Source of the DNA: Engraulis encrasicolus
Taxonomy: Eukaryota > Chordata > Actinopteri > Clupeiformes > Engraulidae
Direction: 5' to 3'
Assembly (NCBI RefSeq): GCF_034702125.1
Contig: NC_085865.1
Location: 42,095,128 to 42,159,127, forward strand
Length of the DNA: 64,000 nt
Within the stretch, counting starts at the first letter, position 1, and each line of letters begins with the position of its first letter. Both the position numbers and the translations under genes were made by a program. Below are positions 35,430 to 50,570 of this stretch, piece after piece. The notes beneath the pieces were generated by a model, which did no database searches, had not been told where the DNA came from, and saw only the letters and a list, made by a program, of their open reading frames with translations.

Positions 35430-37047
<1,618 letters not shown>

Positions 37048-38597
37048 TATTTCTATGTGCATTATTATCAATTTATTACACAATGTCACCTTTCAAATTT
37101 GACCCCCCCAAGCACCCCCCGCCTGATGTCTCCCTACCTTCCTAGGATGAGTGGACATCCAAACATGAACATATCCTTATCATCATGGTCTCAAAATGTC
37201 TGTTACAATCCAAGGTCTTTTTTTACTCTACTTCAACCACAAGTTGTACAACTGCACTCAAACTAAACCACTTTATTGTGGAAAAAACGATCACATTTTT
37301 GTTTTCTTAAGAATTGTGCTGTTTTGCCTACACTTCCATATATTTCATATGATCAATGGTATTCCACATGATCCCCAGACCCTGCTGATTACATGGGCAC
37401 CACTGGAGTGGCTCTGTGACATTCCTACCCTGAAAGACAAGCCTTAGAAGAGAAGTAGGCAGGTCCAGTTTTACGCAGCTTTGTGTTGGCTCATTTGCTT
37501 TGAATGACTGCAGCTCCCTCAAAGCAAGAGCTAGAAACTCCATTCAAAGACTGAATGATAGTCTAGAGTCCACGTTTTCAAATGAGTCATATAGCTCTTC
37601 TGTGTTACACCCAGAGACAGAGGAATCTCAAATCTGCTCAAGAATGCCCCTTTCTTCCCATGTTTTTACTGTACATAGTGTACAGTACCGTACAGTACTG
37701 TACAGTAACATCTCTGTGATACTACCCAAAAGGCATATCCAACTAAGTCAGATGACTATAGAACACCTCAAGGGGTAAGCTTTCATTTGAGACCATCATG
37801 AGGCTTCTAGCTCAAACTGTTCTTGAACAGTGAGACCTTATTTGTGGGGTGCATTTTGACTAATCAAAAGGTCTACAATAAAACATATGGCAAAACGCAT
37901 GTGCATATCCACACATAATTGTCTTGAGAAAGGTCATATATAAGATGTAAAAAGACCAACTTTGACAAACAGCTTCTGTAGACCTGTGAGTAAGTATCAC
38001 ATTTGTTTCCAAGGCAAAATGTATCAGCTAAACTGTTGAAATGTAGTAATTTCCAAGAGTTTCTAAAACCGCTTGTCAGAAAAAAAGATGTTCAAACCTG
38101 TGTAAGTCCTTGACAGTACATCACAACATCTTCCTGTCACTTCCTGTGGATTCTACAGAGTCTCTTCTTTCAAATGATACCAGCCACTTCATGATAGGTC
38201 AAAGTATGCAGGCACAGGAACCATTTAAGTAGACATTGTGCAAAACCTCAAAAACACTCAAAAATAGCCCAGAAGTTTAAGGTGTTGGTCCCGGAGGAAA
38301 TTTCTCTTGTACATACATAGCTGCCACATACACACAACATGGCACACGTAGCTGCCACATACACACAACACTAATACACATGATGCAAAAAAAACAAAAA
38401 AAACAACAACAATAAACACATACATACATACCATACATACACACAACAAAGGCCTATTTTACAAGCCTCCTCTGCTTCACAGTCCTTAACTTCTTTTTCA
38501 GAGTTGCAAAAGCTTTCCAAATGAATTGACTCTGGATTGAAAGGCTCTACGTTAACACTGTTTTTTTCTGGGTAGCCAAGCTGTCATCAGGCTAGTG
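37048..38597. other. Intron DNA, no clear gene
   Basis: A short palindromic cluster of TACAGTAC units lies at 37672-37708. Near 38315-38370 a sequence GCTGCCACATACACACAACA is repeated. Otherwise I see nothing recognisable. Confidence 0.4.
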
Positions 38598-38911
38598 CAG
38601 GGATGTCAAATTCAGGCCCATGGGGGAATCGCAGAGTCGTTTGATTTGGCCTGTGAGATCATTTCAAATTTGTAATACAGTTGGCCGACCCACATACACC
38701 ATTATTGTAAATACATAGTGTGGGCCCAGGCCAGTGAAACAGCTCAATATGCAACAGAATTTTTGCAGGCACCTTTGAACTAAGATGGGAATCTGTTTGT
38801 GAAACTAACATATGAGTATTAGGCCTAAGTGCACCGAATATGGAGTTTGCCTTGCAACTTCATTCCAGATTTTGATTTTGGCCCTCAGTCAATTTGAGTT
38901 TGACACCCCTG
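38598..38911. mobile_element. hAT-type MITE, 314 bp
   Basis: Ends CAGGGATGTCAAATTCA and GAGTTTGACACCCCTG, with perfect duplication GGCTAGTG at 38590-38597 and 38912-38919. Confidence 0.9.
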
Positions 38912-40335
38912 GGCTAGTGCCTCTGCTCAATGAAACTGGCTAATGCATAAAAAGCCAAGCATTGAAAATTAGGAGATTCCTAATCCCCTTCTGGAGCATG
39001 TTACATAAACAAGCAGGGTAGAATCTGTGGCCTTTTGCACACCCGCTTGGTGTCAGAGCTCATCCTAGCACTGGGAACCGAAGTGTCAAACTGCTTGTGT
39101 ATGAACAGCCCAACAATTGATGGGGCACCCAAATGGCTAGCTTGCTATATATTGCGTCACTCTTTGAAACACCCATAAAGATAATTAAACCGTTTAGAAA
39201 CAGTGTTATGAATTTGCTGTTACCAGAATGTCAATGACCAAGTCGTACTGCATCACCAAAGACACTGTGTTGTGTCATAGTATTAGTAGACCTACTATGG
39301 TAGTAACTGTTCAATGACTATGACAGTGTGCCACTGGAGGTACGGCGTGTGTTAAGGGGCTACCATGTTTTCTATCTTACCATGGTTGTTAGGCTTTTCC
39401 ATACATTGTTTTCAACCATACATTTCTAAAGTAGGCTAGCCTATAGGCTTCTAGCCTATGTTCAGTGAGTCAACACTCTACAAGCACATATAAGTTAATT
39501 GACCATCCTTTCCTGTTTGACAGACTGCCAGCCACCACTGCATACTAGCCTATATGTTCTGTGCACTATATTAAATATGTGTGTGCTTGATTACTGTATG
39601 TCCTTGCTTGTATGTTGATTTGGATAGAATCATCTGCAAATCTAATGTGGTGAAATGTCATGTAAAGTGTCTGGGGTACAGTTACTGGTGTACTGGTGTA
39701 GTGCGAAATTTGTTTAACCTTTGCACACATTTTAATAGCAGATAGCATAGTGCAGGTGTTTGCATCCATATATCATTGTGGTTCAGCATTAGACTGAACT
39801 GAAGAGGATGCAAGCAAGCAAACAAGCAAGCAAACTGCAAGCAGCTTGTCTAAACTGAACAGGATGTGAGTTTTTTAAAAAAAATCCCTCTTGCACTGCT
39901 GGTAGGCCACTATGGCTAGTCGTAAGGGTTTTTTTTCACACTAATAACAGTTTTTGTGACCACATCCTTTTTCACATGAACCCAGACTAAGAGGCAGACA
40001 TGGAGGAGGGAGGAGGAGGGAGAACCAAGCCACTGAAACTGTTTGCATGTTTAATGATGGTATGATGATATGTTTGATACTGTATGTGTAAGTTGATATG
40101 GTTGGATGGCATTCAGTTATGAACATGTTCAGTATGTTGAGACGATACTGAATATGACTGTTGTCTGGCAACACACCGTTTGTGATGACGTAAGCCTCTA
40201 GCAAACTCTACCTCCATCCTTCAACATTGAACCTGGCATTTCTCACAAATCTAGAGTAAACCTAGAAGGTGCGAAATGGAAATTGATGTATGACAAGTTC
40301 AAGTTTATCACTTTTCATGCAGTGCCTTTTTCATG
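38912..40335 (-). other. Gene B intron 1, partly paralogous to copies A and C
   Basis: The block near 39880-40010 (AACAGTTTTTGTGACCACAT) matches 50710-50740 and, reversed, 12065. This supports a common ancestral intron 1. The rest has no recognisable content. Confidence 0.5.
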
Positions 40336-40545
40336 AGGCAGTCGTGATCATTGGGTTGCAGGTTCGATCTTTAGATCATTGAGTTGCAGGTTTGAGTCCC
40401 ACTTTACCAATCCCTTCCTCCATAGCTGAAGTGTCCTTGAGCAAGGCACCTAACCCCACATTGCTCCAGGGACTGTAACCAATATTCTGTAAGTAATTGT
40501 AAGTCGCTTTAGATAAAAGCAGCAGCTAAAGGTAATATATGTGTG
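40336..40545 (+). repeat. tRNA-related SINE
   Basis: Box-B-like GGTTCGATCT and a second copy GGTTTGAGTCC are followed by CCTTGAGCAAGGCACC and a GT tail. The same body is seen at 18600. Confidence 0.55.
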
Positions 40546-40800
40546 TGTGTGTCCTGATATATAACAAGCTCAAGTTAATCAATTCTCCATATCTGTCAAC
40601 TTCATATGCTGAATAGTACAGAAAAGGTTAACTGGACTTCAGAGGGAGGACATGCACTAATTCTCTGTTCAAGACACATTCCCCTTTTATGATATCAAAA
40701 CCAATGGTTACTGTGTTCTGTTACATGCACAACAGAAGAGCATCACACACACTGATCACCTCCCCTTTTTCCATCTGTTTAATTTTGAGTATGAGCTATT

Positions 40801-41076
40801 GGTAACACTTTATTTTAGGGATACATCTATTAGCACTAATACAATGTTAATGCCTGCATAAGTAACTTGTAAGGCATGTACTAAGCAAACGCTAAGGCCT
40901 AGGTCCTAACTAAGGTTAAATTCGTAATAAATCCCTTATTGTGCATGAACAAGACATTTGCGAATACATGCCTAACAAATGTTTGATTTTGCTTTGTACA
41001 TGCCTTATCAGTTACTTATACAGGCACATTGTATGTATTAGTGCTTATACATGCATCCCTAAAATAAAGTGTTACC
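40801..41076. mobile_element. MITE with 8-bp duplication (TIR GGTAACACTTTATTTTAGG)
   Basis: Its 26-bp inverted ends begin GGTAACACTTTATTTTAGGG. The duplication GAGCTATT is perfect at 40793-40800 and 41077-41084. The superfamily is probably hAT-like, judged only from duplication length. Confidence 0.85.
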
Positions 41077-41115
41077 GAGCTATTCTACATCTTGACACAA
41101 CAACAAATGTCCTAC

Positions 41116-41420
41116 CTTCATCGTTCTTGTGGAGCCTTTGACATGTAGGCTACAGCGTGGGACTTTGTTAAATCAAGTCCGCTGTAACAACACAAATGCA
41201 CTTATTGAGGTCTTCAACAGAATTCAGTACTTCCACTCTGAGCTGTCTCTTTAAATGAATGTGATTGCGATAAATGCACATTTAAAGTGAACATTAACAT
41301 CCCTTTCCCTCCAGTTCCTCACCGGCTAAACAGCTGTGATGAAGCATGAAGTAGAGGACTAAATTAAAAGGTTACACAGGAACCCTGACTTCCTCATTCA
41401 TCACATTGGACACATCTGAT
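41116..41420 (-). promoter_or_regulatory. Non-coding exon 1 and promoter region of gene B
   Basis: On the minus strand GATGAAG is followed by donor GTAGGACA, exactly as in gene C at 52953. Upstream (41250-41420) resembles the gene C promoter and includes GAGGAAGTC, a good PU.1/ETS-type site. The transcription start is not visible. Confidence 0.55.
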
Positions 41421-41769
41421 GTGCCTACGTAGTTAGTCTAACACGTCTGATGCACGTGGTTTGCCTTAATGAACTAGACAAACCCATTTAGCGCAGCAGC
41501 AGAAAACATTTTTGCCTGGCGAGTGAGTTGGTCTAGGGCAGCACCATTGGAGGTCAAGCACAAAAGGACGCAAAACGGGTCCTATAATCACATCGCAACC
41601 CATTTGAATCGTTAGGGCAGGTTCATCTCTTTTGGGGCAGGTTGCTCTGATTGGCCACAGCGAGGAGAGTCAGTTTGAACGACAATGATTTGGCCCCACC
41701 CACAACCCTCAGCTCTCTGAACTGTGCGGTGCCAGACGCAAAACACATCCTTCAATCACAGCACAAGGG

Positions 41770-43160
41770 TTATTATTTTTGGGGTGGTTAGTCACTGTTG
41801 GGGTGTATTAGTCACTGTTGGGGTGGTTAGTCACTGTTGGGGTGGTTAGTGCACTGTTGGGGTGGTTAGTCACTGTTGTTGCGGGTTAGTGCACTGTTGG
41901 GGTGGTTATGGTGCCTTCACGGGCTCGGGAGCTCTCGAGACAGCTGACGGCACTGCTCACGTGACAACCGAGTTCTGGACTTTGGCGCATGAACGGCACA
42001 GATCCCGGAACAATCGGGAATCATGCCTGTTTTGTTTTGGTCCTTTTTCAAAAAATTCACCACCACTTGAGCCTCCACATCCACGACATATCATTTCAGC
42101 TTAAGTAGGCTACATTAAACCGTCAGAGACCAGCATTACTGACATATGTGCATCTGCAATTGAATGACATTAACTGGTGTTGTTGATCGTGATTACAAGT
42201 TGACATTTTAGCATTTATTACTGTTTACATGCCAGTTGCATGCATGGCTGCCATGTTGATGATGTGTGTGTCGTCACACGAAACATTAGCTCGGGAACTC
42301 GTTGTTATATACTTCCGCCTGATCAACCACGAGAAATATTGATCTGACATTGCGTCTCTAAATGTTCACGCCCACTTTCCCAGAGTTTTAGGTCGGCTTT
42401 CTTGGAATTCTCGACATTTTGCACGAGCCATTAGTCACTGTTGGGGTGGTTAGTCACTGATGGGGTGGGTTAGTCATTGTCAAGGAGGTATCATTGGTCA
42501 TTGTTGTTGCGGGTTAGTCACTGGGTTAGTCACTGTTAACCCATTATGTTCTGAGTCCTTTTTGGGAAAGGGTGCCCTCTGCCTATTAAATCCTAAATAT
42601 CTCAACCTCCGAAGCACATACAAACATGACATGATTTACATTTAAAAGCTAGGACTTAGATTAGCCTTAGAATGTGTTAATTCAGCTCTAACTTACCCAT
42701 ATTTTTAATAAAACATCACTTTAATAAAACATCACTGGGTTAGTCACTGATGGGGTGGTTAGTCACTGGGTTAGTCACTGATGGGGTGGTTAGTCACTGT
42801 TGGGGTGGTTAGTCACTGATGGGGTGGTTAGTCACTGGGTTAGTCATTGATGGGGTGGTTAGTCACTGGGTTAGTCACTGATGGGGTGCTTAGTCACTGA
42901 TGGGGTGGTTAGTCACTGTTAGGGTGGTTTAGTCACTGTTGAGGTGGGCCACTGTTGGGGTGGTCACTTAGTCACTAATGGGGTGGGTTAGCCACTGTTG
43001 GAGTGGTTAGTCACTGGGTTAGTCATTGATGGGGTGGTTAGTCACTGATGGGGTGGTTAGTCACTGTTGGGGTGGTCACTTAGTCACTAATGGGGTGGGT
43101 TAGCCACTGTTGGAGTGGTTAGTCACTGGGTTAGTCATTGATGGGGTGGTTAGTCACTTT
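41770..43160 (+). repeat. Minisatellite, about 19-bp unit GGTTAGTCACTGATGGGGT
   Basis: Arrays at about 41780-41920, 42425-42540 and 42735-43160 share the unit with GTTGGGG/GATGGGG variants. Two non-repeat spacers (41925-42425, 42540-42735) interrupt them. It lies between the gene B promoter and the end of gene C. Confidence 0.85.
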
Positions 43161-43710
43161 CGAGAAATGTACTCCAGTACACTGTATTTGAAGTGTCTTT
43201 GAGCAAGTCACATTGCTCCACTGCTCACATTGCTCCATGGACTACGACTACCTGTGACTGTCTTCATACGTAACTGAAATTTGCTTTGAGGAAGTTGTCA
43301 AAAAGAACAGACAGACAGACAGAGATACATATACAGACAGACCGATCAAAACCATTGACAAGTTTCCGTCTACATGCAAGTCTTTATTTTATTTTTTTAA
43401 ATGAAAAATGTACACAAAACGAGTTATTAATGATGAATAGGTTTTCAAAAAAATTAGAAACATACTCACACCATTACCCCCCACCCCCACCCCAACCCAT
43501 GGTGGCCCCCCAACCCCATGGTGACGCCCCAACCAATCCATCCCAGATCTCAAAATATAATACAAATAATAAAAAGTAAATGTACATAATTGAAAGTATA
43601 TGGAACAAAAACATAAATCATCCTATTCAGATTCACATTATGAGTATAGACATTTTATCAAGCAGACTTGACTTGTCTGAAATAGTCCATAAGGCGCTTG
43701 GCCTGGCATC

Positions 43711-44927
43711 CCAGGTGAAAAATCCATATACTTAAAGTGTACTTTTTTTGACCGTACTTAGTACAAAGTGTACTATTTTCGGCAATTTAAAGTGCGCTTC
43801 ATTGCACTATTAGTGCGCTGAAGCACTACTAAAGCAGTACTTCAGCACACTTGCAGCACACTGAGGATGCTAAATTGGCACCGCTTTTGGACAACTTTAA
43901 GTGCACTACAAGCATACTTTTGAAAGTATGCTCCAAACACGCTTTTCATGCATTCGTATGGCATTAAGAGTGTGCTTGAGTACACTTCTATAACATTTTA
44001 TTGTTACTAGAAGTTCAATAAAAGTATATTAACTTCATGCTTCTTTGGACTACATTGGAACATTTTAAGTCTGTAAAAAGTGACATTTACAATCATTGCA
44101 TTGTTACAGAGATTTCAGATACACATATCACTTTATTTCAATCTTGCTCCATTTTCCTGCAATTAATCACTTGAATTGATCATTAATGATAACCCTCTAT
44201 TCTTTGTTTGAACAACTAGTTCCAACTTACCTCCCACCGAGGTATTATGGGAAGTGTGAGCCTATATATACCAGAACATATACGTGACCATCATAATGAC
44301 GGTGGGTACCACTTTAAATTTTAAAAACCTCTACAATAAACACAGAATATAACAATGAGTAATATTTTCATGCAAACCAAAAATATTCCTTCAAGATAAA
44401 TGGCTTTCTGATTGAGAAATTTAGCTCCAAGAGGTGCATTGCATGATGGGACATGCATGATGGTGCATGATGGGTAAATGCACTTTGTGTAAGCACACTT
44501 TGAAGATATTTGGGTGAAGTACAATCATGGTGCACTTAGAAAAAGTGTACTTGCAATATGTTAAAGCGATTTACTTTAAAGCGCACTATAGAAAATCACA
44601 CTTCGAAGACATTTGGGTGAAGTGTAATCATATTGCACTTTAAAAAAGTACAATTGCAATATGTTATTAAAAAATACACTTTAAGTAAGTTCACTATTAG
44701 AACACTATTAGTATATTCCTCTAAATACACTTTAGCCAAACATCTTCAAAGTCCACTTGAAGTATGGTTCGCTAAGTGTACTTTCTTTGAGAGCAACTTA
44801 ATTACATCTAATTTTAAGTACACTTTAAATAAGCATATTGTAAACATACTTTTTCTTAGCTTTTAACATGCTAAGTACACTTCAGTCGTGCTTTTATTGT
44901 ACTAAATTGAACCACTTTTTCACCTGG
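43711..44927. mobile_element. DNA element with ends CCAGGTGAAAAA and many short internal palindromes
   Basis: Left CCAGGTGAAAAA and right TTTTTCACCTGG are inverted. The interior is full of AAGTGTACTT / AAGTACACTT motifs and has no long frame. The target duplication is unclear. It ends 59 bp from the stop codon of gene C. Confidence 0.65.
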
Positions 44928-44985
44928 CATGGGAGACGCATTGAAATGAACACATAGGCTATTTATATCCATATTTATTTGCATT

Positions 44986-45515
44986 TCACTTGGTGGGTGT
45001 TTGGGTGTCAGGTGTCTTGTGATATGTGACTTGGCCATCTCCATCAGACGGCAGGACCACCTCATATTCTGCTTGTGGAGAATCACTGTGTCTAGATCCA
45101 TCTTCATCATGGTCAGCATTCTTCTCCTGCAGTGTGGACAGATTAAAACCAACTGTGTTGTGTGAAGTTCTATTTAAGATTTAATTTACATGAAAACCTG
45201 TGTGATTGGATTAGTACTTCAAAAATAGTTTATAGGCCCTGCCGTGGCCTAACGGTGGGGCACTGGGTTGCTATGTCGACCCGGTTTTGATTCCGGCCTC
45301 GGCCATTTGCCGATCCTTCCCTGTCTCTCTCCCCACACTCACTTCACTTTCCTATCAATAAAGGCACCAAAGCTCCTAAATGTCTTTTAAAAAAGTTTAT
45401 AAATCAAGACTATCAGCTGTATGAATAAGTGTGGGTTATGTCATGGCAGAAAAGAGATGTTTTGCTAGTGTGTGTATGCGTGTGCGTGCTCGTGCGTGTG
45501 TGTGTGCGCACGTGC

Positions 45516-45596
<81 letters not shown>

Positions 45597-48500
45597 CTGA
45601 GTTACAGACTGTTGGTCCTTCTGCGTTGGTCTTCTTCCTCTGCAAAACACACTTGCAATTTAGTGCAGGTCAGCAAGCAATTGCTTAAATCAAACATCCT
45701 CTAATTTTCAGAGAAATAATTTCATGGAAGAATTGATGTTGTTCAAACCTGCCAAATAGCCTGCCAGACCATCTGATTTACATAATATCATATTTTAATT
45801 AATATTATTACTGAACACATTTCTGCTATTTCACACATTTTATTTCAAAGATATCTTACTCTTGGAAGTTTAGGCACGGAGATAAATAGAAACCATGATA
45901 AGTACTTACCTCAAAACGAACCCAGTCATGACACACAGGAGAAGAACTCCCAGGCAACTTCTGACAGCCATCATGGTGGAGCTTGTTTCAGAATCTAAAA
46001 TACAGTAACGTTATATGTCATCAGGTCATACATCATAATAGAACAATAATTACGAAGGATAAGGACCTTTTAAACAAGCACTGCATATTAAGGATTTTGA
46101 AGGATGACTTGTATCCCCAATTGGAATGGAAGGGGAAGTGTAAAGTCAGTGAAGAAAGTTAAATGCTTCATTCATAAACTCAAGCCATTTTGTGCTGTAG
46201 AAACTTTGATTGCTGTAGCGTATTGGATTTTGTTTAAAACACAAATTAGATGTAAGACTTTAAGATTAAGATTTTTAAATACACAAATTGCGTGTAGAGT
46301 TTAGTTTTAAATAACATATAACGTTTCAGCAGATGCCCAATCCCAATCTCCTTCGGCCCCTGTGGGTATTGTTTTGCCCCATACTATGTCCTATACTTCA
46401 TAATATACTGCACTAACATTGAAAATAGGTAGGTCCACATTGGGCCAACATGGAGGAAGGTAATATTTTAAAATGTATTTTTATATTTGCTGTTCACCCT
46501 GTTACAAATTGCTGGACCACGGAAGTGATTTTGGAAACATTGCTTTAAAAGATTGACACACCTTTAATCTCCAGAATCACTCTATTTGACTCCTTTGCTC
46601 CTTGTGGATGCTCTGCCCTGCAGTAGTAGAGTCCTGCATCACTGGAGCTGATGTTGAAGGTGATGTTTGGTCCTGATCCTACAGGGGAGCTCTGGGTGTC
46701 TCTATACCAGGTGTAGTTGTGCACTGGAGGGTTGGCCTCACTGCTGTTGCAGGTCAGAGTCACACGACTGCCCTCTGCCACCGCACCTGAAGGACTCACT
46801 GACGCCTTAACAATACCAGGAGAGACTGAAAAAGAAAATAAATTATATAAAAAGGCAAGTCACCCGGACCTGTCGATTCCAGATGTCCATCGTACGGAAT
46901 ATCAGACCTGTGCTGACACAATATTCTACACAACGACTGGTGCAGGCCACGGTCCTGTCCCGCGTTGACTACTGCAACTCACTCATGACAGGTCTACCTG
47001 CTTGTGCGCTAAAACCTCTGCAGATGATCCAGAATGCGGCGGCACGGTTGATATTCAATCAACCCAAAAGGACCCATGTTACTCCAAGACACAAGGCATT
47101 GACCCTTGCCTACAAAACCATCACAGGAACGGCCCCAGCTTATCTGAAGGACCTACTAACGCCTTATGTTACTGGAAGAGAACTGCGCTCATCCAGCACA
47201 AGCCGTCTGGCTCTGCCATCCAGTCGCTCTAGGTACTCCCAGTCAAGATTGTTCTCCGTTGTGGTACCCAAGTGGTGGAACGGTCTCCCAGAGGCAGCAA
47301 GACTAAGCACATCTCTTGCAGCCTTCAAGAAACAACTAAAGACCTTCCTCTTTCGAGAGTATCTACTAGACTAATGCTTGAGCTGGCCTTGCCCCAGGGC
47401 AGACTCCTGACATGATGTTTAGTTTAGTTTAGTTTGTGTGTGTGTGTGTGTGTACTCGTTATTTACTCTTTATAAAAATAAAAAATAAAAAACTAACCCC
47501 TCTTTGCAACTGCACTTGTTGTTCTGTATATCTCCTGTGCACTTTGTATTTGCTTGTGATGTTGGCTTGATTATGTCCTCTTTTGAAAGTCGCTTTGGTT
47601 ATAAAGCGTCTGCCAAGTGCAATGTAATGTAATGTAATGTAATGCATATGAAAAAGCAAAAGAGTATGAAATGTATTATTAAATCTATACAAGGTGATCT
47701 TTGATCATTTGACATTGTATATCCTATAGATGATATTTACACATGACTCTGAGTGTCTGCACCAGGCTCTTGGCGCCCAAGGCCTTGTGATTGCCCTTGT
47801 GCCAGGATGCCATGCAGAAGATCTCCCTCCCATGGTGACTACGGGAGGCAGTGAAGGTCAAATTAGACGTGAGGGTTCTTCTGCCATCTCCCTCGTCCTG
47901 TATGTGAGTTGTGATGTTGCCAGTGTGAAGTGACCAGGTGATGGTGGGGGGGTAATAGGGGCAGGGGGCAGCAGCAGAGCAGCTCAGAGTCACTACTGAC
48001 CCCTCTGACACCTCTGATGGGCCTGATACGTAGGGACTCTCTGGGGAATCTGTAGAAAAGTAGAATTACATTTTGACACCACATGACTGTATTTCATATC
48101 TTATTGCTCAACATAGAACCAGTTTCAAGTTAAGTGAATAAGTGGGTGTCTTACCTTCAACTTTGAGAGTTAAATGTTTAGTTTGAAATGTGAATTTAAA
48201 ATTGGTCTCAACTCTGAAGTAGTACATGGTTGCATCATTGTTTTTCACATTTTTGATGATTGTTGTGCAGTTTTGCTGATGCAGGTCCCCAAGCACTTTG
48301 ATTTTCTCCTCGCTTTTTAAAACGTTGTTCTTGGTCAAAACTGATCCACCTTTCAGCCAGATGGCGTGGGCGGATGATGGACCCATTTTACAGTTTGGAG
48401 GCAACTTGAACTGGCAAGGAATCAGAACACAGAACCCTTTCAGTGCTGTTATGCTCCCTGGCAGCGTGATGGAGTACCCTTCAGTTACCTTACCTAAAAC

Positions 48501-48760
48501 ACAATATTAATATCATAGTCAATACAATTATTTCCTTTTTAAAGAAAAATGTCAACATGTGGTGTTGTGTTGTCAACACATTTGTTTTTTTGCTGGGCTA
48601 ACTTTCCAGCCTTTGCCTAGGTGTAAGATCTGACACATGTCTAGGTGTACATTAAGATCTGATGACAAATATGCATAAAAAATGAACACTCACATGGATC
48701 GTCCCTCCCTTGGCATAATACAAGCAGAGTAATCACAAAAATCATCCACATTTCCAATTC
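44986..48760 (-). CDS. Siglec/CD22-like immunoglobulin receptor, gene C (complete, altered tail)
   Basis: Seven coding exons join in phase to 412 residues: 48751-48694, 48493-48155, 48049-47741, 46825-46562, 45994-45910, 45639-45597 and 45126-44986. Order is leader, V-set, two C2, transmembrane and tail, as in gene B. V has GFCVLIPC and YYFRVE, so the Siglec-type arginine is kept. The helix contains an arginine near its start (MMAVRSCLG). The tail is short, with only Y387 (AEYEVV) and Y401 (VTYHKT). Neither is a strict ITIM, and the LHYGEI and LYAQV motifs of gene B are absent. An AATAAA lies 5 nt past the stop. A non-coding exon 1 ends at 52953. Ligand binding is likely; inhibitory signalling is doubtful. 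Confidence 0.87.
45235..45390 (+). repeat. tRNA-derived SINE
   Basis: The head GCCGTGGCCTAACGGTGGGG and box-B-like sequence GGTTTTGATTCC are followed by a TCTCTCTCC body and CAATAAAGGCACC tail. It is related to the reversed SINE at 55650-55830. It lies in the last intron of gene C. Confidence 0.7.
45470..45590 (+). repeat. GT microsatellite next to a splice donor of gene C
   Basis: Pure GT from about 45521 to 45590 is preceded by impure GT/GC. On the gene's strand it is a CA tract starting about 6 nt after the donor of the exon 45639-45597. Confidence 0.95.
46850..47645 (+). mobile_element. L2-like LINE fragment, antisense in gene C intron
   Basis: The frame 46883-47374 reads VLSRVDYCNSL, LQMIQNAAARLIF, TGTAPAYLKDLL and PKWWNGLPE, the conserved C-terminal part of L2/CR1-group reverse transcriptases. 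It continues through a GTTTA/GT-rich stretch to an AATGT repeat tail (47620-47645). It is truncated at its 5' end. It lies between the two C2 exons. Confidence 0.85.
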
Positions 48761-49512
48761 CTATGAATGAAAAGTATACTATTAGTAATATTAATGAATG
48801 AATACATGAATAACAATATAAAAGAATAAAAAGTAGCCCTCTAGCGACAACAATCCCGCCCTGTTGATAAACAACCAATCAGATTCACTTTATTCACTCG
48901 GGTAAAGTCGTGCTCCACTCAGGAGAATTCTGAACGACAACAGTTGGAACGGCCGTTTCCCTACGTCTTCAACCCTATCCAGACCGTGTTTGATGTCGGG
49001 CACCAATTTTGATGTCGTACAATTCCTTAATGACAGGCACTATGTCAAACCTTCAATCAACAGTTTTGACTTTTAACTCAACGCGAGTTAGTCATGTACA
49101 GTATTGTGGCACCTAATTAAGGAGATATATGAGTTTTTTTAGCCATCATTCAGATGCTGTGAAAGGAGAGTTCATAAGCCAACATATTTAGATTTCTAAA
49201 GATCCATTATTGTAGTCACCGTCTCTCAAGCAATATTACTTTTATAATTAATCTTTCATCTGGGTCTATATAACAGTGTATATCTCAAGACCAAAGTTTA
49301 TTGTAGATCCAAAATTTGGTCTAAAAAGAGATACACTGTTGGTGGCTTTTCAAAACAATTCTTACATAGCCCTACATTCCTCAAAAAGGACCCAAGGACT
49401 CAAGTATGGACTCAAAGTATGGAAATATGTAGGCAAATGCGGCAAAGGGAGTCTAGGCCCCAAGTCAATACACTACAGAAAAGAGGTTATCGTAACCTTT
49501 GTGCATATTAAC
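48761..49512 (-). other. Gene C intron 1, first part
   Basis: No gene or clear element is seen here. Confidence 0.4.
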
Positions 49513-50065
49513 TAGTGGTGGGCCGTTATCGGCGTTAACGTGCTGCGATAATGTGAGACTCTTAACGCGCGATAAAGAAAATATCGCACGTTAATCTATT
49601 CTCAAAATATGGGTTTGGAGTTTGGGTATGCACGTCACTAGCGTTTGATTGGCAGACGCTTTCAGACTGCGCTCCAGTCGCTTCTCCTCACAACCTGTTG
49701 CTTCAGCAGACCTAATAAATATGAACAGTGTTTGCATGCTGAAAACATTCATCTCTCTGCCGTGGTAGGTGTTGTTTGAGGGCTTTTTCATAAGTGGTAG
49801 ACTAGAGAGACGTTATTGTTTGAGCCTTGTTTGAGGTGAAGCATTATTTTATTTTTTTTGGCAAAGTGAATTCATTTAGATTTTTAATTCCTCTGGCATT
49901 CTAACAACTGTCAGGTTTAGGCCAAATCACCGTGGGCCAGCGCTGTAAGGTTCTAGATACAGTATATAGTAGCCTGGCTCTGCTGTGGGCACTTTGCTGT
50001 TCTAGGCTTGTGTAGATCCTCCCTCTTTTAAAGGAGCCGACGCTCTTTTTAACAGTCAGTGGCAG

Positions 50066-50147
<82 letters not shown>

Positions 50148-50570
50148 CATTAGAAATGCTGAATTGTTGAGGTCATTTTGTTTAAAGTCTAACAGCCTAA
50201 ATGTTTGATAGATTTATCTGTAGGCCTATTTGCCTCTACAACGTATAGCGCTGTTCATTTTGTAAGCCTATCATGACTGTAAATTCTTCCTAACATATTC
50301 GACACATTTTACAAATATTGCAGTGATTTTTTTCATCACCAAGTATCAACATGACCATTTTTTTGAAGATGAGATGCATTTTGGAGAAAAGAGGTCTAAT
50401 GCGCCATCTGTCTTAAGAAACCCCCAAGGTTTTTTTCCGTCATTATTTGGCTAGCATGCCTGTTCTGAATGAGCCATTTTGATATAGATGAATCTAGATT
50501 AATCTAGATTAATTTCAAAATTACAGTGAGATTAATCTAGATTTAAAAAAATAATCTATGCCCACCCCTA
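49513..50570. mobile_element. hAT-type element (TIR TAGTGGTGGGC/GCCCACCCCTA), with CT microsatellite
   Basis: It is 1,058 bp with a perfect duplication ATATTAAC at 49505-49512 and 50571-50578. The interior contains GATTAATCTAGATTAATC-like repeats and a CT run at 50068-50144. It is absent from the paralogous flank of copy A, so it inserted after the gene duplication. Confidence 0.9.

Noticed and set aside
41770..43160. CRISPR-like array of spaced repeats
   Set aside because: The genome is a fish; units are head-to-tail minisatellite copies without unique spacers of regular size.
45429..45704. Frames rich in CV or HT repeats
   Set aside because: Translation of a GT/CA microsatellite.
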